Assembly (NCBI RefSeq): GCF_005250615.1
Contig: NZ_SULM01000003.1
Span: forward strand, 364,677 to 428,676
Direction: 5' to 3'
DNA length: 64,000 bases
Source: Pseudomonas rhizoryzae
GTDB lineage: Bacteria; Pseudomonadota; Gammaproteobacteria; Pseudomonadales; Pseudomonadaceae
Below the pieces are notes generated by a model that made no database searches, was not told where the DNA came from, and saw only the letters and a list, made by a program, of their open reading frames with translations. Every line of letters begins with the position of its first letter. Position 1 is the stretch's first letter. Of this stretch, positions 1 through 9,458 are shown one piece after another. The position numbers and the translations under genes were made by a program.

Positions 1-838
1 CTTCGTTGCGGGTGCGCCGGGCCTTGATGCCCTGGCGGATCCACACCTCTTCCTGGGCCAGGCGCTTGTCGAACAGAGCGTTGGCGGTCTCTTCCGCTGC
101 CAGCTGCTGCTCCTTGTGCACCAGGAAGCTGGCGTAGTCGCCCTGCCAGTCGATCAGGTTGCCGCGATCCAGTTCGAGGATGCGGGTGGCCAGGGCCTGC
201 AGGAAGGCGCGGTCGTGGGTGATGAACAGCACGGCGCCGGGATAGCCACGCAAGGCCTCTTCCAGCCAGGCGATGGCGCCGATGTCCAGGTGGTTGGTGG
301 GTTCGTCGAGCAACAGCAGATCGGGCTCGGCCACCAGCGCCTGGGCCAGCAGCACGCGGCGACGCCAGCCACCGGAGAGTTCGGCCAGGGTCTTCTCGGC
401 CGGCAACTGCAGGCGGCTCAGGGTGCTTTCCACCAGTTGCTGCAGGCGCCAGCCATCGCGGGCTTCCAGCTCCTGCTGGACGCGCATGAGGTGGTCCATG
501 TCCAGCTCGCCGCTGGTGTCCTGGGTCAGGTGGTGGTACTCGGCGAGCAGTTCGCCGACGCCGGCCAGGCCCGCGGCCACCACGTCGAACACCGTGCGGT
601 CGTCGGCGCGCGGCAATTCCTGCGGCAGTTCGCCGATCTTCAGCGCCGGGGCGCGCCAGACTTCGCCATCGTCGGCCTGCTGCTCACCCTTGACGATACG
701 CAGCAGGCTGGATTTGCCGGTGCCGTTGCGGCCAATGATGCATACCCGCTCGCCCCGTTCGATCTGCCAGGACACCCCGTCCAGCAAGGGGGTGACGCCA
801 AAGGCCAGGGATACGTTGGTGAACTTGAGCAGCGCCAT
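1..838 (-). CDS. uup: ABC-F ATPase Uup (partial, C-terminus off window)
   Basis: Soluble ABC-F family ATPase without membrane domains. Uup-type members are linked to ribosome function and to precise excision of transposons. The visible 279 residues contain the first ATPase domain: Walker A GRNGTGKS at about residues 36-43, an LSGGWRRR signature near 148, and LLLLDEPTNHLD (Walker B). These are followed by the start of the charged linker typical of ABC-F proteins (HKEQQLAAEE). The start is the ATG read from 838, giving MALLKFTNVSLAF, which is the usual Uup N-terminus. The gene runs off the left edge, so the second ATPase domain and the C-terminal extension are not seen. It is divergent from slt. 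The Uup subgroup is favoured over EttA from the N-terminal sequence, with good but not complete certainty. Confidence 0.9.
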   Translation of the reverse strand, partial: MALLKFTNVSLAFGVTPLLDGVSWQIERGERVCIIGRNGTGKSSLLRIVKGEQQADDGEVWRAPALKIGELPQELPRADDRTVFDVVAAGLAGVGELLAEYHHLTQDTSGELDMDHLMRVQQELEARDGWRLQQLVESTLSRLQLPAEKTLAELSGGWRRRVLLAQALVAEPDLLLLDEPTNHLDIGAIAWLEEALRGYPGAVLFITHDRAFLQALATRILELDRGNLIDWQGDYASFLVHKEQQLAAEETANALFDKRLAQEEVWIRQGIKARRTRNE

Positions 839-1058
839 GGGTTTCTCCGCGAAAAATGGCGACCAGTCTAGCAGAGACAGCCACCTACCCGGCGTTCGTC
901 GCCGGCCGGCGAAACATCCACGCCGCCCGACGGCAGGCCATATCCGCCGCTTTCGCCGGCTGGCGCCGACACGTAAGCTAGACTGCCCCGTGACGGTCGG
1001 CCGCTGGCCTTGCGCTTTGCACGCCGCCCCCTCCGCATCCAGCTTTTACGGAATTCCC

Positions 1059-2987
1059 ATGCGCGGTCGCCTGCTCTGTCTCCTGCCCCTGCTGCTCGCT
1101 CCTCTGATCGCCTCCACCACCTCGCAGGCCGCTCCCCTGGAGCAGCAGCGGCAACTCTACGACCAGGCCAAGGCGGCGCTGGACAAGGGTGACGCCAGCG
1201 TCTACCTGGCCAATCGCGGCGAATTGCGCACCTATCCGCTGGAGCCCTACCTGGCCTATGACGAGCTGATCAAGCGCGTCCCTGGCGCCAGCGACGCCGA
1301 GATCGAGACCTTTCTCGCCGAGCACGGCGACCTGCCGCAATCCAACTGGCTGCGCCTGCGTTGGCTGCGCAGCCTGGCCGACCGCGGCGACTGGACACGC
1401 TTCGAGAAGTACTATTCGCCCGACTACAACTTCACCGAATTGGATTGCCTGCACGGCCAGTACCTGATCGCCCAGGGCAATGCCAGCGAGGGCTTCAAGC
1501 TGGCGGAAAAGCTCTGGCTGGCGGGCAAGCCCCAACCGACCACCTGCGATGGTCTGTTCCAGGCCTGGGCGGCTCGTGGGCAGCTCACCGAGGAGCGGGT
1601 GTGGGAACGCGCCAAGCGGGCCGCCGACAAGGGCGAGTACGGTCTGGTGCGCGCCCTGATGCCGCAGTTGCCCACCCTCGCCAGCCAGGCCCAGCGCCTG
1701 ATCGAGGTGGCGCAGAAGCCGCAGCTGATCACCAATGTCCAGGCCTTCACTCCGGCCAGCGAAAGCCTCGCCGACGTGGTCGGCCTGGGCCTGCGCAAGC
1801 TGGCGCGCCAGGACCCGGAGCAGGCCATGCCCTTGCTCGAGATCTACAGCCAGCGCATGCCCTTCACCCGCGACGAGAAGGTCGCCATCGCCCGGCAGAT
1901 CGGCCTGACCCTGGCGAAGAATTTCGATCCGCGTGCCCTGCCGCTGATGGAGCGCTACGACCCCGAACTGCGTGACGACGACGTCAGCGAATGGCGCGCC
2001 CGGTTGCTGCTGCGCCTGGGTCGCTGGAGCGATGCCCATGCGCTGATCGAGCGCTTTCCGCCGAGTCTGGCCAAGGCCAACCGCTGGGAATACTGGCGTG
2101 CCCGTACCCTGGAGCTGATGCAGCCGCAAAGCCCCACGGCGTTGCACGAATACGCCGAGGTCAGTCGCGAGCGCGACTACTACGGCTTCCTCGCCGCCGA
2201 CCGCAGCAAGGCGCCCTACCAGCTCAACAACCGGCCGCTGGTGCTGAGCGAAGCGCTCAAGCGCAAGGTACGCAACACCCCCGGCGTGCAGCGCGCCCTG
2301 GAATTCATCGCCCGCGGCGAGCCGATCAATGCCCGCCGCGAGTGGTTCTACGTCAGCCGGCATTTCAATCGCGACGAGTTGGTCGCCCAGGCGCGCCTGG
2401 CCTATGACATGCAGTGGTACTTCCCGGCGATCCGCACCATCAGCCTGGCCAAGTACTGGGATGACCTGGACGTGCGCTTCCCCATCGCCTACCGCGAAAG
2501 CTTCCTGCGCGAAGCCCAGGCCCGCGGCCTGCACAGCAGCTGGGTGTTCGCCATCACCCGACAGGAGAGCGGCTTCATGGCCGATGCGCGCTCCGGGGTG
2601 GGGGCCATGGGCCTGATGCAGCTGATGCCGGCCACCGCCAGCCACACCGCCAGCAAGTTCGCCATTCCCCTGGCTTCGCCGCAACAGGCGCTGGCCCCGG
2701 AGAAGAACATCGAGCTGGGTACCGCCTACCTGTCCATGGTCAACGCCCAGTTCAACGGCAATCGGGTACTGGCCTCGGCGGCCTATAACGCCGGCCCCGG
2801 CCGGGTGAAGCGCTGGCTGACCGGCGCGCGTCATCTGGCCTTCGATGTCTGGGTGGAGACCATCCCCTTCGACGAAACGCGGCAATACGTGCAGAACGTG
2901 CTGGCCTATGCGGTGATCTATGGCCAGAAGCTCAATGCGCCGCAGCCGCTGGTGGAGTGGAACGAGCGCTTCTTCGACGAGACCTGA
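1059..2987 (+). CDS. slt: Soluble lytic murein transglycosylase Slt
   Basis: Periplasmic exolytic transglycosylase that cleaves the MurNAc-GlcNAc bond of peptidoglycan and forms 1,6-anhydroMurNAc. The protein is 642 residues, the normal Slt70 length. It has a signal peptide (MRGRLLCLLPLLLAPLIAS, then TTSQA), a long alpha-helical superhelical U/L region, and a C-terminal lysozyme-like domain. The catalytic Glu is codon 503 in TRQESGF, followed by the GLMQLMPATA and AAYNAGPGRV motifs of the family. The frame stays open far upstream, but ATG 1059 is chosen because the signal peptide starts there. It is divergent from uup and probably monocistronic. A short GCCGGC hairpin at 2994-3009 follows but lacks a T-run. 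Confidence 0.95.
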   Translation: MRGRLLCLLPLLLAPLIASTTSQAAPLEQQRQLYDQAKAALDKGDASVYLANRGELRTYPLEPYLAYDELIKRVPGASDAEIETFLAEHGDLPQSNWLRLRWLRSLADRGDWTRFEKYYSPDYNFTELDCLHGQYLIAQGNASEGFKLAEKLWLAGKPQPTTCDGLFQAWAARGQLTEERVWERAKRAADKGEYGLVRALMPQLPTLASQAQRLIEVAQKPQLITNVQAFTPASESLADVVGLGLRKLARQDPEQAMPLLEIYSQRMPFTRDEKVAIARQIGLTLAKNFDPRALPLMERYDPELRDDDVSEWRARLLLRLGRWSDAHALIERFPPSLAKANRWEYWRARTLELMQPQSPTALHEYAEVSRERDYYGFLAADRSKAPYQLNNRPLVLSEALKRKVRNTPGVQRALEFIARGEPINARREWFYVSRHFNRDELVAQARLAYDMQWYFPAIRTISLAKYWDDLDVRFPIAYRESFLREAQARGLHSSWVFAITRQESGFMADARSGVGAMGLMQLMPATASHTASKFAIPLASPQQALAPEKNIELGTAYLSMVNAQFNGNRVLASAAYNAGPGRVKRWLTGARHLAFDVWVETIPFDETRQYVQNVLAYAVIYGQKLNAPQPLVEWNERFFDET

Positions 2988-3205
2988 GCCCCTGCCGGCC
3001 GATGCCGGCGCACCGCCGCGGATTCGAACGCCGGGGCGAGTCCGCTGCGCCAGAAGCGGCGTTTCCCTGCGGAGCCGCACCGCAGAGCGCCTTGCCCCTG
3101 CTGCCTGACCTCCAGCTGCCACGCGACCCGCGTGACGGGCTGCGCAAAGCCCCGTCACCCCCTATACTGCAGCCCCTTTTTTTCCGCTATTGAACCGGAG
3201 AAACC

Positions 3206-4054
3206 ATGCTCAAGCGCTCGCTGGCCCTGGCAGCAGGCCTGGCCCTGTCCCTCACTTCCCTGCTCTCCCATGCCACCGACGAGCTGCGCGTCTCGGCCAT
3301 TCCCGACGAGGCGCCCACCGAGCTGATCCGCAAGTTCAAGCCACTGGGTGAATACCTGGAACAGCGCCTGGGCATGCCGGTGAAATTCATTCCGGTGTCC
3401 GACTATGCCGGCGTGGTGGAAGCCATGGCCGCGGATCGCCTGGACCTGGCCTGGTTCGGCGGTTTCACCTTCGTCCAGGCGCAGCGCAAGGCACCGATGA
3501 TCCCCCTGGTGCAGCGCGAGGAAGATCAGAAGTTCACCAGCAAATTCATCACCGCCGACCCGGCCGTGAAGACCCTGCAGGATCTCAAGGGCAAGACCTT
3601 CGCCTTCGGTTCGGTCTCGTCCACCTCGGGCAGCCTGATGCCGCGCTATTTCCTGCAGCAGGACGGCATCGTCCCTGAGCAATTCTTCTCACGGGTGGCC
3701 TATTCCGGCGCCCATGACGCCACCGTCGCCTGGGTCGCCGCCGGCAAGGCCGACGCCGGGGTGCTCAACGCCTCGGTGTGGCAGAAGCTGGTCGATGCCG
3801 GCAAGGTCGACACCAGCAAGGTACGGGTGATCGCCACCACCCCGCCCTACTACGACTACAACTGGACGGTGCGCGGCAACCTGGACCCGCAGCTGGCGGC
3901 CAAGATCAAGCAGGCCTTCCTCGACCTGGACCCGGCCAAGCCGGCGGACAAGGCCATTCTCGATCTGCAGGCGGCCACGCGCTTCGTGCCGACCTCGCCG
4001 GACAACTACAAGGGCATCGAGGCTTCCGCCGTGGCGGCCGGCCTGCTCAAGTGA
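3206..4054 (+). CDS. PhnD-like periplasmic binding protein, putative selenate ABC transporter
   Basis: Periplasmic solute-binding protein of the PhnD/phosphonate-type family, 282 residues. It has a cleavable signal peptide (about residues 1-23, ending in LLSHA) and family motifs such as DLAWFGGFTF and the S-rich SVSSTSGS anion-binding loop after LKGKTFAFG. Members of this subfamily next to selenium genes are annotated as putative selenate binding proteins. Here the transporter operon converges on selA, which supports selenium oxyanion uptake. Phosphonate, phosphite or another oxyanion cannot be excluded from sequence. The start is ATG 3206 with CGGAGAAA as ribosome binding site. Its stop overlaps the GTG start of the ATPase gene, so the operon is translationally coupled. 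Confidence 0.75.
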   Translation: MLKRSLALAAGLALSLTSLLSHATDELRVSAIPDEAPTELIRKFKPLGEYLEQRLGMPVKFIPVSDYAGVVEAMAADRLDLAWFGGFTFVQAQRKAPMIPLVQREEDQKFTSKFITADPAVKTLQDLKGKTFAFGSVSSTSGSLMPRYFLQQDGIVPEQFFSRVAYSGAHDATVAWVAAGKADAGVLNASVWQKLVDAGKVDTSKVRVIATTPPYYDYNWTVRGNLDPQLAAKIKQAFLDLDPAKPADKAILDLQAATRFVPTSPDNYKGIEASAVAAGLLK

Positions 4055-4860
4055 GTCTCGCCCTCAGGGGCGTGACGCTGGTCCACGCCGACGGCTCGCC
4101 CGCCCTGGCCGATGTCGACCTGCACCTGGAACAGGGTGAACAGGTCGCCCTGATCGGTCCCTCCGGCGCGGGCAAGACCAGCCTGCTGCGGCTGCTGGCC
4201 ACCGGGCTGCGTCCGGCTGCCGGGCAGTTGCAGGTGCTCGGCCAGGAGCCCTGGGGCCTGGGCAACGGGGCGCGGCGCCAGTTGCGCGCGCGCATCGGCC
4301 TGATCCACCAGGCCCCGCCACTGCCGGCGCGCCAGAGAGTCATCACCGCGGTGCTTGCCGGGCGCCTCGGCCAGTGGTCGCTGGCGCGCAGCCTGGTCAG
4401 CCTGGTGCATCCGCTGGACGCAGCCGGCGCCGCCGCGGTCCTGGCACCGCTGGATCTGGCCGATCGGCTCTACGCCTCGTGCGACCAGCTCTCCGGTGGC
4501 CAATTGCAGCGCATCGGCATTGCCCGGGCGCTCTATCAGCAACCGCAGCTGCTGCTCGCCGACGAACCCGTCTCGGCGATGGACCCGGTGCTGGCCGGCC
4601 ATACCCTGGACGTCTTGCGCGACGCCGCGACACGCCAGGGCACCACCCTGGTCACCAGCCTGCACAATGTCGAGCTGGCGCTGCAGCGCTTTCCGCGCAT
4701 CCTCGGCCTGCGCGCCGGCCGGCTGCTGTGGGACAAGCCCGCCAGTGCGGTGAGCGCCGCCGATCTCGCCGAGCTCTATGCCAACGAGGGGCTCAGCACC
4801 GCCCTGCCGCAGGCGACAGCCGCTGCGGCCGAGACACCCCTCGACCTGCCGCGATGCTGA
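4051..4860 (+). CDS. ABC transporter ATP-binding protein (PhnC-like)
   Basis: Cytoplasmic ATPase that energises the transporter encoded by its neighbours; 269 residues. Walker A is GPSGAGKT, the signature is LSGGQLQR and Walker B is LLLADEPVSAMDP, followed by the switch His in SLHNVELAL. The most likely start is GTG 4051, which overlaps the stop of the binding-protein gene (GTGA). The encoded VSLALRGVTLVHADG aligns with the usual beginning of PhnC-like ATPases, and no better start lies between. The stop TGA at 4858-4860 overlaps the permease start ATG 4854. Substrate as for the binding protein: selenate inferred from context, phosphonate-like by family. Confidence 0.85.
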   Translation: MSLALRGVTLVHADGSPALADVDLHLEQGEQVALIGPSGAGKTSLLRLLATGLRPAAGQLQVLGQEPWGLGNGARRQLRARIGLIHQAPPLPARQRVITAVLAGRLGQWSLARSLVSLVHPLDAAGAAAVLAPLDLADRLYASCDQLSGGQLQRIGIARALYQQPQLLLADEPVSAMDPVLAGHTLDVLRDAATRQGTTLVTSLHNVELALQRFPRILGLRAGRLLWDKPASAVSAADLAELYANEGLSTALPQATAAAAETPLDLPRC

Positions 4861-6449
4861 ATCCGCGCTATCGGGACCCCGCCGCCCGGCCCCGCCTGCT
4901 GCTGACCCTGCTGGCACTGCTGTTGGCCTGGCCGACCCTGCACCTGGCGGAATTCGATCTGCTCGGCCTTTTCAGCGGCGACAATGCCCGCACCATGGGC
5001 CACTTCCTCGCCGGCTTCTGGCCACCCGCCCACGACGCCGACTTTCTCGCCGTGCTGGGCCGCGCCACCTTGGAGACCCTGGCCATCGCCACCCTGGGCA
5101 TGGCCCTGGCCGCGCTCATCGCCTTGCCCGCCGCCCTGCTCGCCACCCGCGCCCTGTCGATCTCCGCCCTGCCCCGCGCCGGTCGGCCGGGGCGGCTGCC
5201 GCGGCTACTGCGCGGCCTGATCCGCGGCGTGCTGATCGTCTTGCGCAGCGTGCCGGAGATCGTCTGGGCGCTGCTGTTCGTCCGCGCCGTGGGCCTGGGC
5301 CCCACCGCCGGGGTACTGGCCATCGCCATCACCTATGGCGGCATGCTCGGCAAGGTCTATGCGGAGATCTTCGAATCGGTCGATCCGCGCCCGGCGCGCG
5401 CCCTGCTGCTGCAAGGCGCGGGGCGCCTACAAGCCTTCGTCTATGGCGTGCTGCCCAATGCCGCCAGCGAGATGATTTCCTACAGCGTCTACCGCTGGGA
5501 ATGCGCCATCCGCGCCTCGGTGGTGATGGGCTTCGTCGGCGCCGGCGGCCTCGGCCAGCAGGTCGACCTGTCGTTGCGCATGTTCGCCGGCGGCGAAGTG
5601 GCCAGCCTGCTGCTGACCTTCCTGATGCTGGTGCTGCTGGCCGATGTGCTGAGCCGCCTGCTGCGCCAGGTGGAGCGCGGGCAGAGCCGGGGTCGGGGCG
5701 CGCTGACGGTACTGGCGCTGGGCGCCGCCCTGGTGGCGTCCGCCGGCTACCTGGGCACCGCCTTCGGTGAGTTGCTGAGCGCCCGCGCCCTGGGCCAGAT
5801 GGGCAGCTTCCTCGCCGATTTCCTGAGGCCCGACTTTTCCCTTGGCCAACTGACTGCCGTGGCCCGCGGCGCCGTGGAGACCCTGGCGATGTCGGCCCTG
5901 GGCACCCTGCTCGCCGGGTTGCTGGGCTTGCTGCTGGCGCTGCCGGCGGCTGGTCGCTGCGGTCTGGCCGCCCTGGCGCTGGCGCGCCTGCTACTCAACG
6001 CCCTGCGCGCCGTGCCCGAGTTGGTCTGGGCGGCGCTGATGGTGCTGGCGGCAGGACTGGGGCCCAACGCCGGGACCCTGGCGCTCGCCCTGCATACCGC
6101 CGGGGTGCTCGGGCGATTGTTCGCCGAGGCCCTGGAAAACACCCCCAAGGCACCGGCCGAGGCCATCCGCCTGGCCGGGGGCGGAGCGCTGGCAGCCTTT
6201 CTCTACGGCACCCTGCCGGCGGTCTGGCCGCAGTTGCTGGCCTATCTGCTCTATCGCTGGGAAAACAACATCCGCATGGCCAGCATCCTCGGCTTCGTCG
6301 GTGCTGGCGGCCTGGGGCAGCAGCTGTATTTCAGCCTGAGCCTGTTCCAGCAGGCCCAGGCCGCCACCGTGATCCTCGGCATGCTGGTATTGGTGCTAGG
6401 CGTGGATGGGCTGAGCAACTGGGCCCGGCAGCGTTGGGTCGTCCGTTAG
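4854..6449 (+). CDS. Double-length PhnE-type ABC permease
   Basis: Inner-membrane permease of 531 residues made of two PhnE-like halves fused in one chain. Each half ends in the same loop and helix: [20 protein letters not shown] in the first and [20 protein letters not shown] in the second, both followed by LGQQ. Each also carries a RSVPEIVW or RAVPELVW segment that forms the ATPase-contact (EAA-like) region. A single gene thus supplies both membrane domains. It starts at ATG 4854, overlapping the ATPase gene. Its TAG stop (6447-6449) overlaps the TAA stop of selA on the other strand. Probably exports nothing; the binding protein indicates import. Confidence 0.85.
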   Translation: MLNPRYRDPAARPRLLLTLLALLLAWPTLHLAEFDLLGLFSGDNARTMGHFLAGFWPPAHDADFLAVLGRATLETLAIATLGMALAALIALPAALLATRALSISALPRAGRPGRLPRLLRGLIRGVLIVLRSVPEIVWALLFVRAVGLGPTAGVLAIAITYGGMLGKVYAEIFESVDPRPARALLLQGAGRLQAFVYGVLPNAASEMISYSVYRWECAIRASVVMGFVGAGGLGQQVDLSLRMFAGGEVASLLLTFLMLVLLADVLSRLLRQVERGQSRGRGALTVLALGAALVASAGYLGTAFGELLSARALGQMGSFLADFLRPDFSLGQLTAVARGAVETLAMSALGTLLAGLLGLLLALPAAGRCGLAALALARLLLNALRAVPELVWAALMVLAAGLGPNAGTLALALHTAGVLGRLFAEALENTPKAPAEAIRLAGGGALAAFLYGTLPAVWPQLLAYLLYRWENNIRMASILGFVGAGGLGQQLYFSLSLFQQAQAATVILGMLVLVLGVDGLSNWARQRWVVR

Positions 6450-7867
6450 ACGCCTGGCGAGCGGATCTCCGGCAGCAGCAACTCCGGCAACTGGGCCAGG
6501 AAGGCGGCTTCGTCGTCGAGTTGGCGCAGGTCCAGCCAGAGGGCATCGGCGTCGATGCGGCCTACCACCGGAATGGGGAGCTTGCGCAGGCCCTCTTCCA
6601 ACTGGCGCAGGGCACGCCCACGCAGGCGCTTGCTGACCTGGGGGCGACAGCACAGGGCCGCGCCGGGCAGGCGCGCCACCGGCTGGGCGCCGCTGCCGAT
6701 CATGCCCAGCACCGGCTCCACGCTGACCCTATAGGTCTCGCCCAGCACGGCGGCGAAGGTCGGCAACAGCCGCTGGGCCTGGGCGGTGATGTCGTCCGCC
6801 GGGCGCGACAGCAGGCGCAGGCTGGGCAGTCGCTCGGCTAGCCGATCCGGGTCGCGATAGAGCGCCAGGGTCGCCTCCAGGGCGGCCAGGGTCAGCTTGT
6901 CCACCCGCAGGGCGCGCTTGAGCGGATTCTTCTTGATGCGCTCGATGAGGTCGCGGCGGCCGACGATGAGGCCGCACTGGGGCCCGCCGAGCAGCTTGTC
7001 GCCACTGAAGGTGACCAGGTCCGCACCGTCGCGCAGGGCCTGCTGCACCGTGGGTTCGGCGGGCAGGCCCCAACGGGTCAGGTCCACCAGAGTGCCACTG
7101 CCCAGGTCTTCCAGCAGGGGTACCTGGTGGGCGCGGGCAATGGCGGCCAGTTCGGGGGTGGCGACGCTGGCGGTGAAGCCCTGGACGCTGTAGTTGCTGG
7201 TGTGCACCCGCATCAGCAGCGCGGTACGCGGGCCGATGGCCGCTTCGTAGTCGCGGGCATGGGTGCGATTGGTGGTGCCCACCTCGACCAGCTTGACCCC
7301 GGCGCGGGCCATGATGTCGGGGATGCGGAAGGCACCGCCGATCTCGATCAGCTCGCCGCGGGACAGCACCCCTTCCTTGCGCGCGCCGATGGCGTGCAGC
7401 GCCAGCAGCACGGCGGCGGCGTTGTTGTTGACCACGGTCACCGCTTCGGCACCGGTGAGTTCGCGCACCAGCTCGGCCACCAGGTCGTCGCGATCACCGC
7501 GCTTGCCGGTGGCCAGGTCGAATTCCAGATTCATCGGCTGGCGCGCCGCTTCGCTTACCGCGGCGATGGCCTCTTCCGCCAATAGCGCCCGGCCCAGGTT
7601 GGTGTGCAATACCGTCCCGGTCAGGTTGAACACCCGGCGCACCCGCGGCCGGCTGCTCAGGGCCAGGCGCTCGCCCAGCCGCCCGGCCAGTACGCCCTCC
7701 TCCACTTCCACGGCGGTGAGGGTGCCGGCTCTCAGGGCTTCGCGCAGATCGTCCAGCAGCGAGCGATAGCCACCGAGTACCCGCTCGCGGCCATGGCGCT
7801 CCTCCAGCGGACGCGAAGCGGGATGGCGCAGCAGGCGGTCGATGGAGGGCAGGCGGATGGCGGTCAT
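6446..7867 (-). CDS. selA: L-seryl-tRNA(Sec) selenium transferase
   Basis: PLP enzyme that converts Ser-tRNA(Sec) to Sec-tRNA(Sec) with selenophosphate, required to decode the UGA in fdnG of this window. It is 473 residues, close to E. coli SelA (463). It has the N-terminal tRNA-binding domain, the [14 protein letters not shown] stretch, and the PLP-lysine motif [12 protein letters not shown]. The start is ATG read from 7867 ([13 protein letters not shown]); the open frame upstream lacks conservation. In many pseudomonads selB follows selA, but here the next gene is the convergent transporter permease, so selB must lie elsewhere. It is separated from the formate dehydrogenase operon by about 10 kb. 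Confidence 0.95.
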   Translation of the reverse strand: MTAIRLPSIDRLLRHPASRPLEERHGRERVLGGYRSLLDDLREALRAGTLTAVEVEEGVLAGRLGERLALSSRPRVRRVFNLTGTVLHTNLGRALLAEEAIAAVSEAARQPMNLEFDLATGKRGDRDDLVAELVRELTGAEAVTVVNNNAAAVLLALHAIGARKEGVLSRGELIEIGGAFRIPDIMARAGVKLVEVGTTNRTHARDYEAAIGPRTALLMRVHTSNYSVQGFTASVATPELAAIARAHQVPLLEDLGSGTLVDLTRWGLPAEPTVQQALRDGADLVTFSGDKLLGGPQCGLIVGRRDLIERIKKNPLKRALRVDKLTLAALEATLALYRDPDRLAERLPSLRLLSRPADDITAQAQRLLPTFAAVLGETYRVSVEPVLGMIGSGAQPVARLPGAALCCRPQVSKRLRGRALRQLEEGLRKLPIPVVGRIDADALWLDLRQLDDEAAFLAQLPELLLPEIRSPGV

Positions 7868-8123
7868 GAAGGCCTCTTGGGTCGAGTCGATCCCCAGTGT
7901 AGCCCGAACCCGCGGCGGGTCGACCCGGCCTCCCGTCGCCCGCCCGCCTTGGCCGAAACGGCGCGGCGCCAGACCTCCCACGTCTGGAAATGACCCCCGG
8001 GTTCCCGGTTTGCCGCGCGCCAGAGCCCGTCCTAGGATGGATTTTCAAGCCTCTCACGCCCCCGGCAGTCGAAGGCTTGGCAACGCCATGCCCACCGTCC
8101 ACGACAACAACAAAGGTGCCGTC

Positions 8124-9215
8124 ATGTCCAAGAAAGCCTCCCTCTGGGCGAGCGATACCCTGTTCGACAACAGCGACATCGTCAGCCTTGGCAACTTCAC
8201 CTATCTGCACGCGCTGAAGGCCTCCGCCGCGCAACCGACCCAGCAGACTGCCCTGGCCGCCACGCCAACGGTGAGCGAATTCCTCAACGGTGCCATCAGC
8301 GAATACGTGCTGGGTGGCACCCCGGACGGCATGCGGCCGTTCCTGGTCGATGGCCACCAGATGACGCTGCACAACTCGCTCAACGGCGCGGTGGCCCATA
8401 CCTGGATCACCGCCGAAAACCAGATCCTCATCACCTACGCCGGTACCACGAGAGGCGAGAATCTGCTGATCGATCCCCTGGCCACCGCGGGTGGCCTGCT
8501 CAGCGACCTGCAGATCCTCAGCCAGCACGTCTCCAGCGCGCAGCGGCAGTCGCTCGACTTCGCTCATCAGGTGATCGAAGCGGCGGCCAAGCAGGGCTAC
8601 GGTACCCAGGACATCTTCGTCACCGGTCATTCCCTGGGCGGCATCTCGGCGGAATACGTTGCCCAGCAGACCGGGCTCGGCGGCATCAGCTTCGAGGCCT
8701 CGGGCATTCCCCGCGATGCCCAGGCGGCGGGCCACGGCGGCAACTTCGTCAATGTGGTCACCCTCGGTGATCCGGTGGCCAACTACAGCTCCGACATCCG
8801 GGGCGAACAGCCTTTCGCCCCTACCTTCGTCAGCCAGGCCGAGGGCGGTGGCAGCCTGCCACACTATGGCTCGCTGTTTTTGATCGGTGCCCAGTCCGAT
8901 CAGCAGGATCTGGCCCAGGCGGCGGCCAAGGTGGGCCATCTGTTCAACGGCAACAACGGCGGCCAGGTCGATCCGCTAGGCGCCGCCTTGCATCCGGTAA
9001 GCGTCGCCGCCGGGCTGGCCGAGGCGGCGCGACTGATCGCCGAATTCCACCTGCCAGCCGCCGAATACACCAACCTGGGGGTGACGCCCACCGGCGGCTT
9101 CCTCGACACCCTGCCGGCCCATATCGGCACGGCCCATGGGCCGGTGCTGATGGTCGGCAACTACAGCGTGGCGGAACTGCAGGCCTACGCCGAGACCCAC
9201 GCGACCTTCGGCTGA
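8124..9215 (+). CDS. Lipase/esterase-like alpha/beta hydrolase
   Basis: Predicted alpha/beta hydrolase, 363 residues. The nucleophile elbow is VTGHSLGG with Ser170. Candidate triad partners by spacing are Asp216 (TLGDPVAN) and His247 (SLPHYGS). This order resembles family I.3/class-3 lipases, but no RTX nonapeptide repeats and no classical signal peptide are visible. Whether it is secreted, and how, is unclear. ATG 8124 is chosen because AAAGG lies seven bases upstream. ATG 8088 in the same frame is an alternative that would add 12 residues. It stands alone: selA is divergent and the ankyrin gene follows after a structured spacer. Its substrate is unknown. Confidence 0.7.
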   Translation: MSKKASLWASDTLFDNSDIVSLGNFTYLHALKASAAQPTQQTALAATPTVSEFLNGAISEYVLGGTPDGMRPFLVDGHQMTLHNSLNGAVAHTWITAENQILITYAGTTRGENLLIDPLATAGGLLSDLQILSQHVSSAQRQSLDFAHQVIEAAAKQGYGTQDIFVTGHSLGGISAEYVAQQTGLGGISFEASGIPRDAQAAGHGGNFVNVVTLGDPVANYSSDIRGEQPFAPTFVSQAEGGGSLPHYGSLFLIGAQSDQQDLAQAAAKVGHLFNGNNGGQVDPLGAALHPVSVAAGLAEAARLIAEFHLPAAEYTNLGVTPTGGFLDTLPAHIGTAHGPVLMVGNYSVAELQAYAETHATFG

Positions 9216-9358
9216 GAGCGACTAACAAAACTACTGCGCGTCTGCCATGCGGGCGCGTGCAGTGCTCTGAATCCTCATGTACCACTTGTACACTGCGGTT
9301 CCTGCGCGCCGCGCGCACCCGCCTGACAGCCGCTCGCTACGTTTTGTTAACCGCTCTG
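9216..9358. repeat. Imperfect inverted-repeat element
   Basis: The spacer downstream of the lipase-like gene is bounded by inverted arms. GAGCGACTAACAAAACTA near 9217-9233 faces TACGTTTTGTTAACCGCTC near 9338-9356, with the core TAACAAAAC (9224-9231 and on) against GTTTTGTTA (9341-9349). Between them lie GC-rich palindromes (GCGCGCCGCGCGC around 9304-9316) and a small GTAC-CACTT-GTAC palindrome near 9280-9293. It looks like a dispersed, folded intergenic repeat rather than a gene; no copy was seen elsewhere in the window. Confidence 0.5.
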
Positions 9359-9452
9359 AGCTCCGGCGGAAGGAAACTTCCGGCGTATCGCTCGGGTCTG
9401 CCTCCCTATCGCCCGGGGCCCTCAGGGCCCTGCTGCCCGTATCGATGAGGAG
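9359..9452 (+). promoter_or_regulatory. Structured 5' leader of the ankyrin gene
   Basis: The leader contains a hairpin GGAAG-GAAA-CTTCC (GNRA-type tetraloop, about 9368-9382) and a nearly perfect palindrome GGGCCCTCAGGGCCC (about 9415-9430). A strong ribosome binding site (GAGGAGAG) stands just before ATG 9459. It does not match any riboswitch class I recognise; a regulatory leader is an inference from structure only. Confidence 0.35.
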
Positions 9453-9458
9453 AGAGCC

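Noticed and set aside
3015..3035. GGATTCGAAC resembling a tRNA T-loop on the minus strand
   Set aside because: The flanking stems do not pair and no acceptor, anticodon stem or CCA end can be built, so it is not a tRNA (including tRNA-Sec).
978..3158. Long minus-strand open frame opposite slt
   Set aside because: Same artefact; the plus strand encodes a full-length Slt with signal peptide and catalytic motifs.
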